This document shows, one piece after another, positions 25,338 through 34,036 of a stretch of DNA of 64,000 bases. The translations under genes were made by a program, and so were the position numbers. This DNA is from Leadbettera azotonutricia ZAS-9 (GTDB lineage Bacteria; Spirochaetota; Spirochaetia; Treponematales; Breznakiellaceae), in NCBI RefSeq assembly GCF_000214355.1, contig NC_015577.1, forward strand, positions 3,649,389 through 3,713,388, given 5' to 3'. The notes under the pieces are model-generated. The model was not told the origin of the DNA. It saw nothing but the letters and a program-made list of their open reading frames with translations, and ran no database searches. The stretch's first letter is position 1; each line of letters begins with the position of its first letter.

Positions 25338-26489
25338 TTATGCTCTCCTTAATGCTTCGCGTAATTTCACTTTCTTTATTTCTATTGCCTTAACCGGGCA
25401 AATCTCATGGCAGCAATAACAGCGAATGCATCTTTTATAATCTATGACAACTTTCTTCTCAAGTCCCTGGCCTTCAAGGCTCATGGCTTTTGAGCCGCAT
25501 ATCCTGGTGCAGTCTCCGCAGCGCACGCAAACGCTATTCTGCACCTCCGGCCTGGGTGTAAGGGATTCCCGAAAATGCCGTAATTTTTTGGGCAGAATAA
25601 AATCCAGAACCTGGTTGTTGCTTTTCTTGAGGGGAACTTTGATAAAATCGGGTATGCGCAAATCCGCAGGGTCAAGGCCGGGATATTCAATCTCATTAAA
25701 GTCCTTGAGCCAGATGCCCCGCGAAAGAGCCTCGCGGCTTACAGGGATTGTCTCGGGAGGATAACCGATGATAAAGCTCGCCGCAGCGTCCATGGCAAGC
25801 AGATTGGAAGATGCCAGCACCAGGCCAATATCCCGGGGCGTTCCCGCTGAAGGGCCGGGGCCTTCCATGCCGGTGATAGCGTCCATAAAGGCGTAGGCGG
25901 GCTTCACCGCCAGATTGAGATCCACAACCATGGAAGCAAAAGCTTCCCGTGTAGGAAAACGCACATGAAAAGAACTTTTAACCACCGAAGGAACAAGGCC
26001 GAAAAGGTTCTTCATGGCCCCCGTATAAATCATAAGCTGGTGGGTCTTGAGCTTAGGGAGGCTTATGATGCAGTCCGCTTCCTTTACCGCGTCGGTAAGT
26101 GAAAAGGATTTTATCACCTTGCCGCCAGGGCAGGGAATATCGATCCTGTCCTTGGTGAAATCAGCCCATTGCGCCCCACATTGCAGGGCTTTTTCGCCAA
26201 GGCCCGAAGACCGGGCTGTAAAATTGGGGCCCTGAAGCCCCGGACTATCCCCTACGGTTATGGAGGCAGCGCCCATCTCCTTAACCAGCCGGATAGCCGC
26301 TTCAAGGAACACCGGGTGGGTTACTATAGCCTTTGCAGGGGGGGAATCGAACACGATATTGGGCTTAAGAAGCACCTTTTTGCCCGCCACATCGAGGCCC
26401 CCGGCAAGATTCACAGCCTTTTTCAACGCCTCGTAGACTTCGCCCGCCTCGTATGCGGCGCAGCGCTCTATCCCAACTTTATTGTTCAA
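25338..26489 (-). CDS. DUF362 protein with C-terminal 2x[4Fe-4S] ferredoxin domain
   Basis: A 383-residue protein. The DUF362 part includes VLLKPNIVFDSPPAKAIVTH, SITVGDSPGLQG, SLPKLKTHQLMIYTGAMKN and LLAMDAAASFIIGY. The C-terminus has two Fe-S motifs: CVRCGDCTRICGSKAM and CIRCYCCHEICPVKAIEI. Such proteins are electron carriers of unknown role, frequent in anaerobes. It probably starts the three-gene minus-strand unit, with only 37 bases separating it from divergent thrC. Confidence 0.9.
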   Translation of the reverse strand: MNNKVGIERCAAYEAGEVYEALKKAVNLAGGLDVAGKKVLLKPNIVFDSPPAKAIVTHPVFLEAAIRLVKEMGAASITVGDSPGLQGPNFTARSSGLGEKALQCGAQWADFTKDRIDIPCPGGKVIKSFSLTDAVKEADCIISLPKLKTHQLMIYTGAMKNLFGLVPSVVKSSFHVRFPTREAFASMVVDLNLAVKPAYAFMDAITGMEGPGPSAGTPRDIGLVLASSNLLAMDAAASFIIGYPPETIPVSREALSRGIWLKDFNEIEYPGLDPADLRIPDFIKVPLKKSNNQVLDFILPKKLRHFRESLTPRPEVQNSVCVRCGDCTRICGSKAMSLEGQGLEKKVVIDYKRCIRCYCCHEICPVKAIEIKKVKLREALRRA

Positions 26490-26526
26490 TTGCTATTCCC
26501 CTAGTATTGCACTATAATAGTAAGAA

Positions 26527-27831
26527 ATGCAGTTTCGATCTACCAAGGCTTTAGGGCCGCAGGTTTCATTCAAAGACGCCGTTCTCCGCTGTCTCCCGGT
26601 CGACGGAGGGCTCTATGTGCCTTCCACAGTGCCCGATATGAGGCAGTTTTTCCTTTATATGGACGAAAAAACCACGTACCCCGAGCTGATAGCCGCCGTA
26701 GCGCCAAGCCTTCTCCAGGGCGAACTCAATCCCTTCTCCGCTTCCCGGGTGGCTGAAAGCGCTTTCGACTTCGAGCCCGACCTTAAACAGCTGGACGACA
26801 ACTTTTCCATCCTAAGCCTCTACAACGGCCCCACCGGGGTTTTCAAAGACTTCGGCGTGGCCTTCCTCGCGGCAGTGCTGGAAGAACTCACCAAAAACAG
26901 CGGCAATGTCATGGTCATTTCTGCAGCCAGGGGCATCACGGGGATCAGCATAGCCAAAGCCTTCCAGGGCCGCCAGGGGCTTACCGCAGTGCTCCTCTAC
27001 CCCGCCGGAACCATCAGGGGACTTGACCCCGCCACCTTTGTGCCCAATGGCGGCAATATCATCCCCATCCAGGTCAGGGGGACCTACGACGATTGCCAGG
27101 CCCTCATTGCTGAATTGATAAACGACAGGCCCTTTGCGGAACGCTACCAGGTAACCAGCGCCAACACCATCAATCCCGGGCGCCTCCTGCCCCAGGCATT
27201 TTATTATCTCTATGCTTTTATCAAGGCAAAAAAATACCTTTCCGGCGACCTGGTTTTCTCGGTGCCTTCGGGAAATTTCGGCAACCTCATTTCGGGGCTT
27301 TATGCCTGGAAATTCGGCATGCCTGTAAACGGTTTTATCGCTGCCATGAACGCAAATAATATTTTTGGAGATTTTATGCGGGGCGGCAAGTATACACCCC
27401 ATCCATTGGTGACAACCAATTCCCCTGCCCTTGATATTTCCCAGCCTTCAAACTACGAAAGGCTGGCATCCTTCTATGAAGAATCCCCTGCGGTAATGCG
27501 GAACATGGTATTCCCCGCAGCCATTGATGATGAAACCACCATTAAGACAATAAAAGAAGCATGGACCCAATACGGCATACTCCTGAACCCCCACAGCGCC
27601 GTAGCCTTTGCCGCCGCCAAAGGCTTTGCCAAAGACCGGGATTACGGTACCCATGCCATCGTACTCGCCACAGGCCACCCTGCACGGGAAGCGGAACTCG
27701 TGGAAAAAGCCACAGGCCAGACTGCGGGACTCCCGGAAAAACTCCACATACTGAACAAGCGTTCGGAACCCATAGCCCTCATCGATCCCGAACTTGACTC
27801 CCTTGAAAGCGCTATTGCCAGCTGCCTCTAA
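26527..27831 (+). CDS. thrC: Threonine synthase (ThrC)
   Basis: PLP enzyme converting O-phosphohomoserine to threonine. The PLP-lysine lies in NGPTGVFKDFGVAFL (about Lys107). The N-terminal FRSTKALGPQVSFKDAVLR, the Gly-rich FSVPSGNFGNLISGLYAWK phosphate loop and the C-terminal HSAVAFAAAKGF match the longer (about 430 aa) bacterial/fungal-type class. Start ATG 26527 follows a short AT-rich divergent promoter region. No other threonine genes are adjacent. Confidence 0.93.
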   Translation: MQFRSTKALGPQVSFKDAVLRCLPVDGGLYVPSTVPDMRQFFLYMDEKTTYPELIAAVAPSLLQGELNPFSASRVAESAFDFEPDLKQLDDNFSILSLYNGPTGVFKDFGVAFLAAVLEELTKNSGNVMVISAARGITGISIAKAFQGRQGLTAVLLYPAGTIRGLDPATFVPNGGNIIPIQVRGTYDDCQALIAELINDRPFAERYQVTSANTINPGRLLPQAFYYLYAFIKAKKYLSGDLVFSVPSGNFGNLISGLYAWKFGMPVNGFIAAMNANNIFGDFMRGGKYTPHPLVTTNSPALDISQPSNYERLASFYEESPAVMRNMVFPAAIDDETTIKTIKEAWTQYGILLNPHSAVAFAAAKGFAKDRDYGTHAIVLATGHPAREAELVEKATGQTAGLPEKLHILNKRSEPIALIDPELDSLESAIASCL

Positions 27832-27854
27832 ATATGCTAAACATACCATAATAT

Positions 27855-29054
27855 ATGGAAAACAGTGCGCTTATGGGCTTTGCCGAAAAATTCGGCATAG
27901 CTGCCGGCATTGTCGCCGGACAAATAATTTTAATAATAGTCATTTGGCTGATCTTTAAAAGAATTGCCCGGAAGATCAAAGCCGGCGATGGCACGAAGAT
28001 AAAACCCCTGACCATCAAAAACATCCGCCTGCTTTCAACAAAGCAGATCACTTCCACAATTATACTCTTGCTCAGGCTGCTTAAATATGTAATCACCGCC
28101 TTCCAGCTTTTCATCACTGTGCCCATAGTGTTCAGCCTCTTCCCGTCTACCGAGGAATTGGCTTCCACCATTTTCGGCTACATACTCACCCCGCTTAAAA
28201 ACATAGGTATTGGCATAGTAAAGTACATCCCCAACCTTATTACCATTATCATAATACTCTTTATCAATAAATATATTTTAAAAGCCTTGAAATTTTTCTC
28301 AGGCCAGATCGCACGGGAAAGGCTCAAGATACCCGGATTCTATCCTGACTGGGCCCAGCCTACCTTCAATATATTGCGGGTGCTCATCTACGCTTTTACC
28401 GTAGCCGTTATCTACCCCTATCTCCCGGGATCTGAATCCAGGGTTTTCCAGGGAGTGTCGGTTTTCGTGGGCATCATTTTCTCGCTTGGTTCAAGTTCCG
28501 CCATCGGCAACCTTGTAGCGGGCCTGGTCATCACCTATATGCGGCCTTTCAAAATCGGCGACCGCATCAGCATTCAGGGCAACACAGGTTTTGTAGTAGA
28601 AAAATCCATCATGGTGCTTCGCATTAAAACTTCCAAGAATGAATACATTACCTACCCGAACCTTCAGATTCTTTCAGCCAGCATCATTAACTACAACACT
28701 TCCTCTGACGAGGACGAGGAAGGCCTCATACTCCATGCGGAGATAACCTTTGGCTACTCCACACCCTGGCGCGTTATCCACGAGATACTCATAGAAGCAG
28801 CCCTTAAAACCGAGCATGTGCTTAAAAAGCCCAAACCCTTTGTCCTTCAGACTGCCCTGGACGATTTCTACGCCCGGTACCAAATAAACTGTTACACCAA
28901 ACAAATCGAAAATATGCCTGCGATTTATTCGGAACTCTATCAAAATCTGCAGGACGGCTTCGCCGCCAAAGGCCTCGACATGACCGCCCCGGCTTACCAG
29001 ATACGGCTGCCCGCAGAAATTCCAACGAAGCGTACCAAACCCAAAGAAGATTAA
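27855..29054 (+). CDS. MscS-family mechanosensitive ion channel
   Basis: A 399-residue membrane protein with several N-terminal helices, then the MscS pore-to-beta region: SLGSSSAIGNLVAGLVITY, MRPFKIGDRISIQG, VLRIKTSKNEYITYPN. The C-terminal alpha/beta part ends in a basic tail (PTKRTKPKED). It probably relieves hypo-osmotic stress. Its stop overlaps by four bases the stop of the convergent permease gene. It starts 23 bases after thrC and may be cotranscribed with it. Confidence 0.9.
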   Translation: MENSALMGFAEKFGIAAGIVAGQIILIIVIWLIFKRIARKIKAGDGTKIKPLTIKNIRLLSTKQITSTIILLLRLLKYVITAFQLFITVPIVFSLFPSTEELASTIFGYILTPLKNIGIGIVKYIPNLITIIIILFINKYILKALKFFSGQIARERLKIPGFYPDWAQPTFNILRVLIYAFTVAVIYPYLPGSESRVFQGVSVFVGIIFSLGSSSAIGNLVAGLVITYMRPFKIGDRISIQGNTGFVVEKSIMVLRIKTSKNEYITYPNLQILSASIINYNTSSDEDEEGLILHAEITFGYSTPWRVIHEILIEAALKTEHVLKKPKPFVLQTALDDFYARYQINCYTKQIENMPAIYSELYQNLQDGFAAKGLDMTAPAYQIRLPAEIPTKRTKPKED

Positions 29055-29878
29055 CCCTTTACCGCCCCCGCAGTAATGCCCGAAACAATCTTCCTGTTAA
29101 AGAAGATAAAGAGGATCAGGGGCGGGATCGTGATAAGCACCACATCGGCAAAAAGCATATTCCAGGAATTGGCGTAACGGCCCATAAAATTGTTAAGCGT
29201 GAGCTGCACCGTAGGGTTTTTGGCTCCCGGCAGGAAGTAGAGGGGATTCAAAAAATCGTTAAAAACATTGACTGCCGAAAGCACAACCACGCTGGCGGTT
29301 ACAGGCAAAAGCAGGGGAAAGATAATCTGCACGAACATGCGTACTGAACCGCAGCCATCCACGTATGCAGCTTCTTCAATCTCCCGGGGTATGGAAGCCG
29401 TATAACCCCGGTACAGCATCACCGTAAATGGTATATTTAACGCCACTTCCACCATAACCAGGCCGAAAAGAGACCGGTATATGCCGATAATGTCCATAAC
29501 CCAGATAGTCGGAAGAATGGCCGGCGGGAGCATGAGCCCTGTGAGTATGAGGAAGTTCACCCCCATCATAAACTTATTGGCAACCCGCTGGAGCACATAT
29601 CCTCCCAAGGCACAGACAGCCACAAGCAAAAGAATACTGCCCGTAGTAGTAATAACACTGTTATAGAACGCCCTAACCATCATGTAGTTATGGGTAGCAA
29701 GGACCTCGGGGTAATTTTCCCAGTGCAGTGATGCAGGCAATGCCAAATTCATCATTCCCGCTTCCTGCCTGCTTTTAAGGGAATTAAGGAGGATAAAATA
29801 AAAGGGAACAACAAAAATGATAACAGCCAGGGCCAGGGAAACAATATCGATTATCAAGTATTTGATTTTTTTATTCAT
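29051..29878 (-). CDS. Sugar ABC transporter permease, MalG type (second importer)
   Basis: A 275-residue membrane permease. It has the typical IFVVPFYFILLNSLKSRQEA opening and the EAA loop EEAAYVDGCGSVRMFVQIIF, and ends VSGITAGAVKG. It is the last gene of the minus-strand importer unit (SBP, MalF, MalG); its ATG overlaps the MalF-type stop by one base. No ATPase is encoded here. Confidence 0.92.
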   Translation of the reverse strand: MNKKIKYLIIDIVSLALAVIIFVVPFYFILLNSLKSRQEAGMMNLALPASLHWENYPEVLATHNYMMVRAFYNSVITTTGSILLLVAVCALGGYVLQRVANKFMMGVNFLILTGLMLPPAILPTIWVMDIIGIYRSLFGLVMVEVALNIPFTVMLYRGYTASIPREIEEAAYVDGCGSVRMFVQIIFPLLLPVTASVVVLSAVNVFNDFLNPLYFLPGAKNPTVQLTLNNFMGRYANSWNMLFADVVLITIPPLILFIFFNRKIVSGITAGAVKG

Positions 29879-30762
29879 TATATATCAACCTCCCGGCTTA
29901 TAAGGAATCGGTACAAGGGGAAGGCTATAATCGCAATAAGGAAGAACATGACCACATTGCCTGCGGTAGAGAGCCCGTAAAACCCATTGGCGTACTGTTT
30001 GTAAATAATCGACGCCAGAGTGTCTGTCGCAAAACCAGGGCCGCCTCTTGTCATGGACCAAATCAAGTCGAAGGTACGAAGCCCTCCGATTAAGGCAAGA
30101 ATAATAACCGTATTTATGGAAGACCGCACCAGCGGCAACGTAATATGCCTAAAACGCTGAAAGCCTCCGGCGCCGTCTATGGAAGCCGCTTCATAGTAGG
30201 TTTCGGGTATGGCCTGAAGCCCCGCTATATAAATTACCGTAGCGACACTCACGCCCTTCCACACATCGGTAAAAATAACCGAATAGAGAGCCAAATTAAT
30301 ATCGCCAAGCCAGTCAGGCCCCATAATGCCAAAGTGCGCAAGGAGCGTATTGAACAAACCCCTGGTAGGGTGCATAAACGAACTAAAGGTAAGACCAATA
30401 GCAATAGTACTGACAATATTCGGAAAAAACACAAGAGAACGGATAATATGCTTTGTCTTCATGGGGGAAGTAAGCAGCATCGCTATGCCAAGGGCAAGAA
30501 CTGCTTTAAAACCGCAGGTCAATACCGCATAGAGGATGGTATTTTTAATGCCTATACGCATTGAGTATTCGGAAAAAAAGGTCCTGAAATTATAAAGCCC
30601 TACAAAACGGAAATCCGTTAAAGTCCACACAGTAAGGGAAGAAAAAAAACGAAATAATAGTGGGAAGTATAAAAATAACCACATATATAAGTAAAAGAGG
30701 CGATAAAACCAGGAATTATAAATTTTGCTTTTCAAAAGTTTCTCCCGTTTCCAAACTAACAA
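29878..30762 (-). CDS. Sugar ABC transporter permease, MalF type (second importer)
   Basis: A 294-residue membrane permease. About six helices; family segment FVGLYNFRTFFSEYS near the N-terminus, EAA loop YEAASIDGAGGFQRFRHITL and WSMTRGGPGFATDTL. It lies 65 bases downstream of the binding-protein gene with a strong hairpin between them. Confidence 0.92.
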   Translation of the reverse strand: MLVWKREKLLKSKIYNSWFYRLFYLYMWLFLYFPLLFRFFSSLTVWTLTDFRFVGLYNFRTFFSEYSMRIGIKNTILYAVLTCGFKAVLALGIAMLLTSPMKTKHIIRSLVFFPNIVSTIAIGLTFSSFMHPTRGLFNTLLAHFGIMGPDWLGDINLALYSVIFTDVWKGVSVATVIYIAGLQAIPETYYEAASIDGAGGFQRFRHITLPLVRSSINTVIILALIGGLRTFDLIWSMTRGGPGFATDTLASIIYKQYANGFYGLSTAGNVVMFFLIAIIAFPLYRFLISREVDI

Positions 30763-30765
30763 AGT

Positions 30766-30794
30766 AACGGCACTTCCAAAAAGGAAGCGCCGTT
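30766..30794 (-). terminator. Hairpin after the second binding-protein gene
   Basis: AACGGCACTTCC at 30766-30777 faces GGAAGCGCCGTT at 30783-30794, a 12-bp stem with one wobble and an A5/T5 loop. It has no clean T-run and lies inside an evident operon, so partial termination or mRNA protection is more likely than full termination. Confidence 0.65.
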
Positions 30795-30827
30795 AGACTA
30801 TAGCCTAAATATCTTTCAGTTTCAATT

Positions 30828-32126
30828 CTACCAACCGGGCAGATTGAGCTGAATGGCTTGCTTCGTCACGTCCTGATCATAGGCTGTTGCTGCAGCCTGA
30901 GGAGTGGTAATGCCCGAGAATACTTCGATGCAGAACTGCTCAAGGTTAGGCCCTTTGACAGGGGATTCAAATTCAAGGGCTACATCGGTTTTGTTTGCAT
31001 TGAAGTAAGCGACCATTTCCTGGACACCAGCGTACACGGTGCTGGGGAGGTTGACTCCCTTAAGAGCGAAGGGTCCATCCGGTTTCTGGACGCTTGAATA
31101 CACGCCAATACCTTCATCAGAAACAGTATAAGCCGCCCACTGCTTTGCAAGGTCAAGGTTGGGGGTATTCTTGTAGATATAAAGACCGCTGGGGATCCAT
31201 ACAGTCAGGCCGTGGTTATTGGGATCATCCCCGGGGATGCCAAATACGCCGATATCGTTGATCTTGCTGGGATAATCCGTATTGATGGAGGTAAGAGCCT
31301 GGGTCAGGATGGCCCAATGGGCAGCCTGTCCGTTAGCTATCATTTCTTCCGCCAATTCATAGGTGGTAGCAAGGTGATCCCTGTTGAGGTATTTGCCTGC
31401 GGCGGCGATCTTCTCAAACCCCTTGCGGGCTACCGCGTTGGTGGCATACTTCGCCCTGTTGGCAGTGTATTCCGCAGGGAAATTGGGCTGGGAAGCCTTC
31501 ACATTGTATTCATCCCCAAGGAAGAAAAGCTGGCTGGTCCAGGTGGTTTTGTTGGAGGCCACAATGGCGACCTTGCCCGAAGCCTGGATTTTTTCACAGT
31601 TGACGATAAAGTCATTCCAGGTATGGGGAACAGAAAGACCGAGATCCTGGTAGATCTTCTTGTTATAGAGGATGGCGCCGGCCTGGGTGGAAGCCATGGG
31701 AAGCCCATAGAGTTTGCCATTTGCCGAGGCCGATTTCTTGAAGCTGTCGGTTACGTTGGCCGCGAAAGGTTCATTGGAAATATCCTGGATATTCTGCGCA
31801 GGGTTAAGGTCATTGAGCTTGGAACCTGTGTTATACCAAAACATATCAGCCATGTCCCCTGTGGCAAGCCGGGTCTTCATGATATTCTCGCCCTCGAGCC
31901 CGCCTACCCGAATCTCAACCTCAACCTTAATGCCTGTTTTCTTTTGGAAGGCATCGATCATTGCCTGGGTACCGACAAAGGGGCTGTCCGCATCAACCAG
32001 CAAGGTGACAGTCTTCTGTCCGCCGCTGGACGAACCGCTGCTCTGGCTCCCGCCGCCGGCAAACACACTGCCTGCTGCCACCAGCATGACAAGCGCCGCA
32101 ATCGCCAGCATTTTAAATAGTTTCAT
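30828..32126 (-). CDS. Sugar ABC transporter substrate-binding protein (second importer)
   Basis: A 432-residue family-1 solute-binding protein. It has a cleavable signal (MLAIAALVMLVAAGSVFA) followed by GGGSQSSGSSSGG; unlike the binding protein at 10351 there is no lipobox Cys. The mature part shows KTVTLLVDADSPFVGTQAMI, FQKKTGIKVEVEI and RLATGDMADMFWYNTGSKL. The frame is open further upstream, but AGGAGG ten bases before ATG 32126 fixes the start. It is divergent from a YesM/YesN-type pair that probably regulates it. Confidence 0.92.
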   Translation of the reverse strand: MKLFKMLAIAALVMLVAAGSVFAGGGSQSSGSSSGGQKTVTLLVDADSPFVGTQAMIDAFQKKTGIKVEVEIRVGGLEGENIMKTRLATGDMADMFWYNTGSKLNDLNPAQNIQDISNEPFAANVTDSFKKSASANGKLYGLPMASTQAGAILYNKKIYQDLGLSVPHTWNDFIVNCEKIQASGKVAIVASNKTTWTSQLFFLGDEYNVKASQPNFPAEYTANRAKYATNAVARKGFEKIAAAGKYLNRDHLATTYELAEEMIANGQAAHWAILTQALTSINTDYPSKINDIGVFGIPGDDPNNHGLTVWIPSGLYIYKNTPNLDLAKQWAAYTVSDEGIGVYSSVQKPDGPFALKGVNLPSTVYAGVQEMVAYFNANKTDVALEFESPVKGPNLEQFCIEVFSGITTPQAAATAYDQDVTKQAIQLNLPGW

Positions 32127-32245
32127 GGATTTCCTCCTGAAAAATGTTTTCCCCACAAGGGGTATCCTTTTATTATAAGGTTGACTTTTCCGTGTCGTAT
32201 ATGGACAAAACAGCAAAAATAACCTTAAATTCCAGTACAAGCCAT

Positions 32246-34036
32246 ATGAAATTCAGAACCAGGCTGATATTAACCTATTCCCTCCTTTTTACTATTGTGC
32301 TCACCCTTATTGCCATCATTTTTGAGACCTACAACCTCCAGCACCTGGAGCAAACCACCCGGCTCGACCTGGACGTGCTCAGCAAGAATATGTCCCAGCA
32401 ATTGGATGAAATTGTCAGGCCCATGCGTTTTATCACCGAATTCCTCCTTTCGGACAGCAAAACCCTCTCGGCCATAACCATCCTTACCCGGGCGGACAGA
32501 TCCGAGCCAGGGGCCCAGGTTTTTATCACCAAGGCAAAGGCCGATGTGACCACCGCCCTGGCAACATACTGCAATACGGCCAATTTCTACAGGGTCACTT
32601 TTTTCAGCGAATACGGGGATATACTGACCAGCAATGTGATGAGCAATACCATCCCCGACGGATATGCCCAAACGGACAGCCTTTCCTCGCGGGAACGGGT
32701 AGATGCCGCCATGGGAAAAGCCCTGGTGCTCTCCCCTTACGATGATCCCTGGGATCCCCGAAGCCCCCGAAAAGTTTTCAGCATCACCCGCCTGGTAATG
32801 GGGAACAACGTATCAAGCTACCTTGAAGTACAAAAACCTTACGCCGACCTTGAAGCCATCTACCGCCTGGACAGCACCAGGACCATCAATGCCGCAGCCC
32901 TTAACAGCAGGGGAGAAGTGCTTTTTTCCCAGTTCGATGAAGACACCACTGAGCTGCTGGGAAGGATGATTACAGAGAACCCATCCCTCAAGGCAAAGCC
33001 GCTGGATCGCATAAGGGGGAACATGGCTGCCTACTATTATTCGCCCTATACGGATGTTTGCACTATTGTCATACAGGGAAGCGCGGGCATGAATGCGGCT
33101 ATACGGGACATCACCCGGATCACCATACTCATGGCCCTGCTGCTCTGCGGAATTTCCATCTTCCTCGTTTTTGTGCTTTCCACCCGGGTTACCGCGCCCA
33201 TACGCCGCCTCATCTTCAGGATGGATCAAACAAATCTGGATAATACCGAAGAACTTACTTACGAACAGCGGGGGCTTCCGGCGAAGTTCCCGGCGGACGA
33301 TGAATTCGTCCAGCTCTACCAGAGCTATAACCATCTTATAAAGCGCCTCAACCTTGCCAAGCACAAGGAAGGGCAGATGAGCCTCCTTCACCTCCAGTCC
33401 GAGTTTGATGCCCTCCAGGCCCAGGTGAATCCCCACTTCCTGTATAATGTGCTCAACGTCATTTCCCATCAGGGCCTAAAAAGCGGCAACGAGACAATCT
33501 GCGAAATCTGCGAAGAGCTCGCCTCCATGCTCCGGTATTCCGCAGGCACAAGCAGACGGCTTGTAACAGTCCGCGAAGAACTGGACTATGTGAGGCATTA
33601 TCTTTATCTCCTTAAAACCCGCTACCTCAATAAACTGAGCTACGAAGTCGACGCCCAGGGCAGGGTGATGGAGCAGGAAATGCCCAAAATAGTGGTGCAG
33701 CAGCTTGTGGAAAACGCAGTGACCCACGGGTATAAGGACACAGGCAAAAACATGCTGATAGGGATACGGGGCTGGATCGAGGATGGCTTTTGGTTTATCG
33801 AAGTCAAAAATAACGGCGATGGTTTTGACCCGGCGAAAAAAGCCCAGCTCGAACAGCAGATGGCGGAACTGCGAAACCGCATTCAGGAAGGGAACCTCAA
33901 CATAGACATAGGCGGCATGGGCCTCCTCACCATTTATGCCCGCCTCCTCATCCTCTTCGGCACAAAGGCGGTTTTGGAAATTGCCGAATGCCCCGAAGGC
34001 ACAATGGTGAAAATAGGCGCAGCATGTACAAAGTAG
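32246..34036 (+). CDS. YesM-type sensor histidine kinase
   Basis: Membrane sensor of the LytS/YesM (His_kinase) class. A helix near the N-terminus (LILTYSLLFTIVLTLIAIIF) and a second near residue 300 (ILMALLLCGISIFLVFVLS) flank an extracytoplasmic sensing domain. A HAMP-like stretch follows, then VNPHFLYNVLNVISHQG with the phospho-His about residue 397, and a HATPase with VVQQLVENAVTHGY and IGGMGLLTIYARL. ATG 32246 gives the usual short N-terminus; ATG 32201 or 32144 in the same frame are alternatives and none has a good ribosome-binding site. It is followed by an overlapping AraC-type response regulator. Confidence 0.9.
   Translation: MKFRTRLILTYSLLFTIVLTLIAIIFETYNLQHLEQTTRLDLDVLSKNMSQQLDEIVRPMRFITEFLLSDSKTLSAITILTRADRSEPGAQVFITKAKADVTTALATYCNTANFYRVTFFSEYGDILTSNVMSNTIPDGYAQTDSLSSRERVDAAMGKALVLSPYDDPWDPRSPRKVFSITRLVMGNNVSSYLEVQKPYADLEAIYRLDSTRTINAAALNSRGEVLFSQFDEDTTELLGRMITENPSLKAKPLDRIRGNMAAYYYSPYTDVCTIVIQGSAGMNAAIRDITRITILMALLLCGISIFLVFVLSTRVTAPIRRLIFRMDQTNLDNTEELTYEQRGLPAKFPADDEFVQLYQSYNHLIKRLNLAKHKEGQMSLLHLQSEFDALQAQVNPHFLYNVLNVISHQGLKSGNETICEICEELASMLRYSAGTSRRLVTVREELDYVRHYLYLLKTRYLNKLSYEVDAQGRVMEQEMPKIVVQQLVENAVTHGYKDTGKNMLIGIRGWIEDGFWFIEVKNNGDGFDPAKKAQLEQQMAELRNRIQEGNLNIDIGGMGLLTIYARLLILFGTKAVLEIAECPEGTMVKIGAACTK

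Noticed and set aside
31212-32120. 302-codon plus-strand frame opposite the second binding-protein gene
   Set aside because: Shadow of the GC-biased binding-protein gene; no ribosome-binding site, no recognisable domain.
33988-34023. Longer N-terminus for the response regulator
   Set aside because: The preceding 12 codons lie in the kinase gene and precede a canonical receiver start at MYKVVLAEDE.
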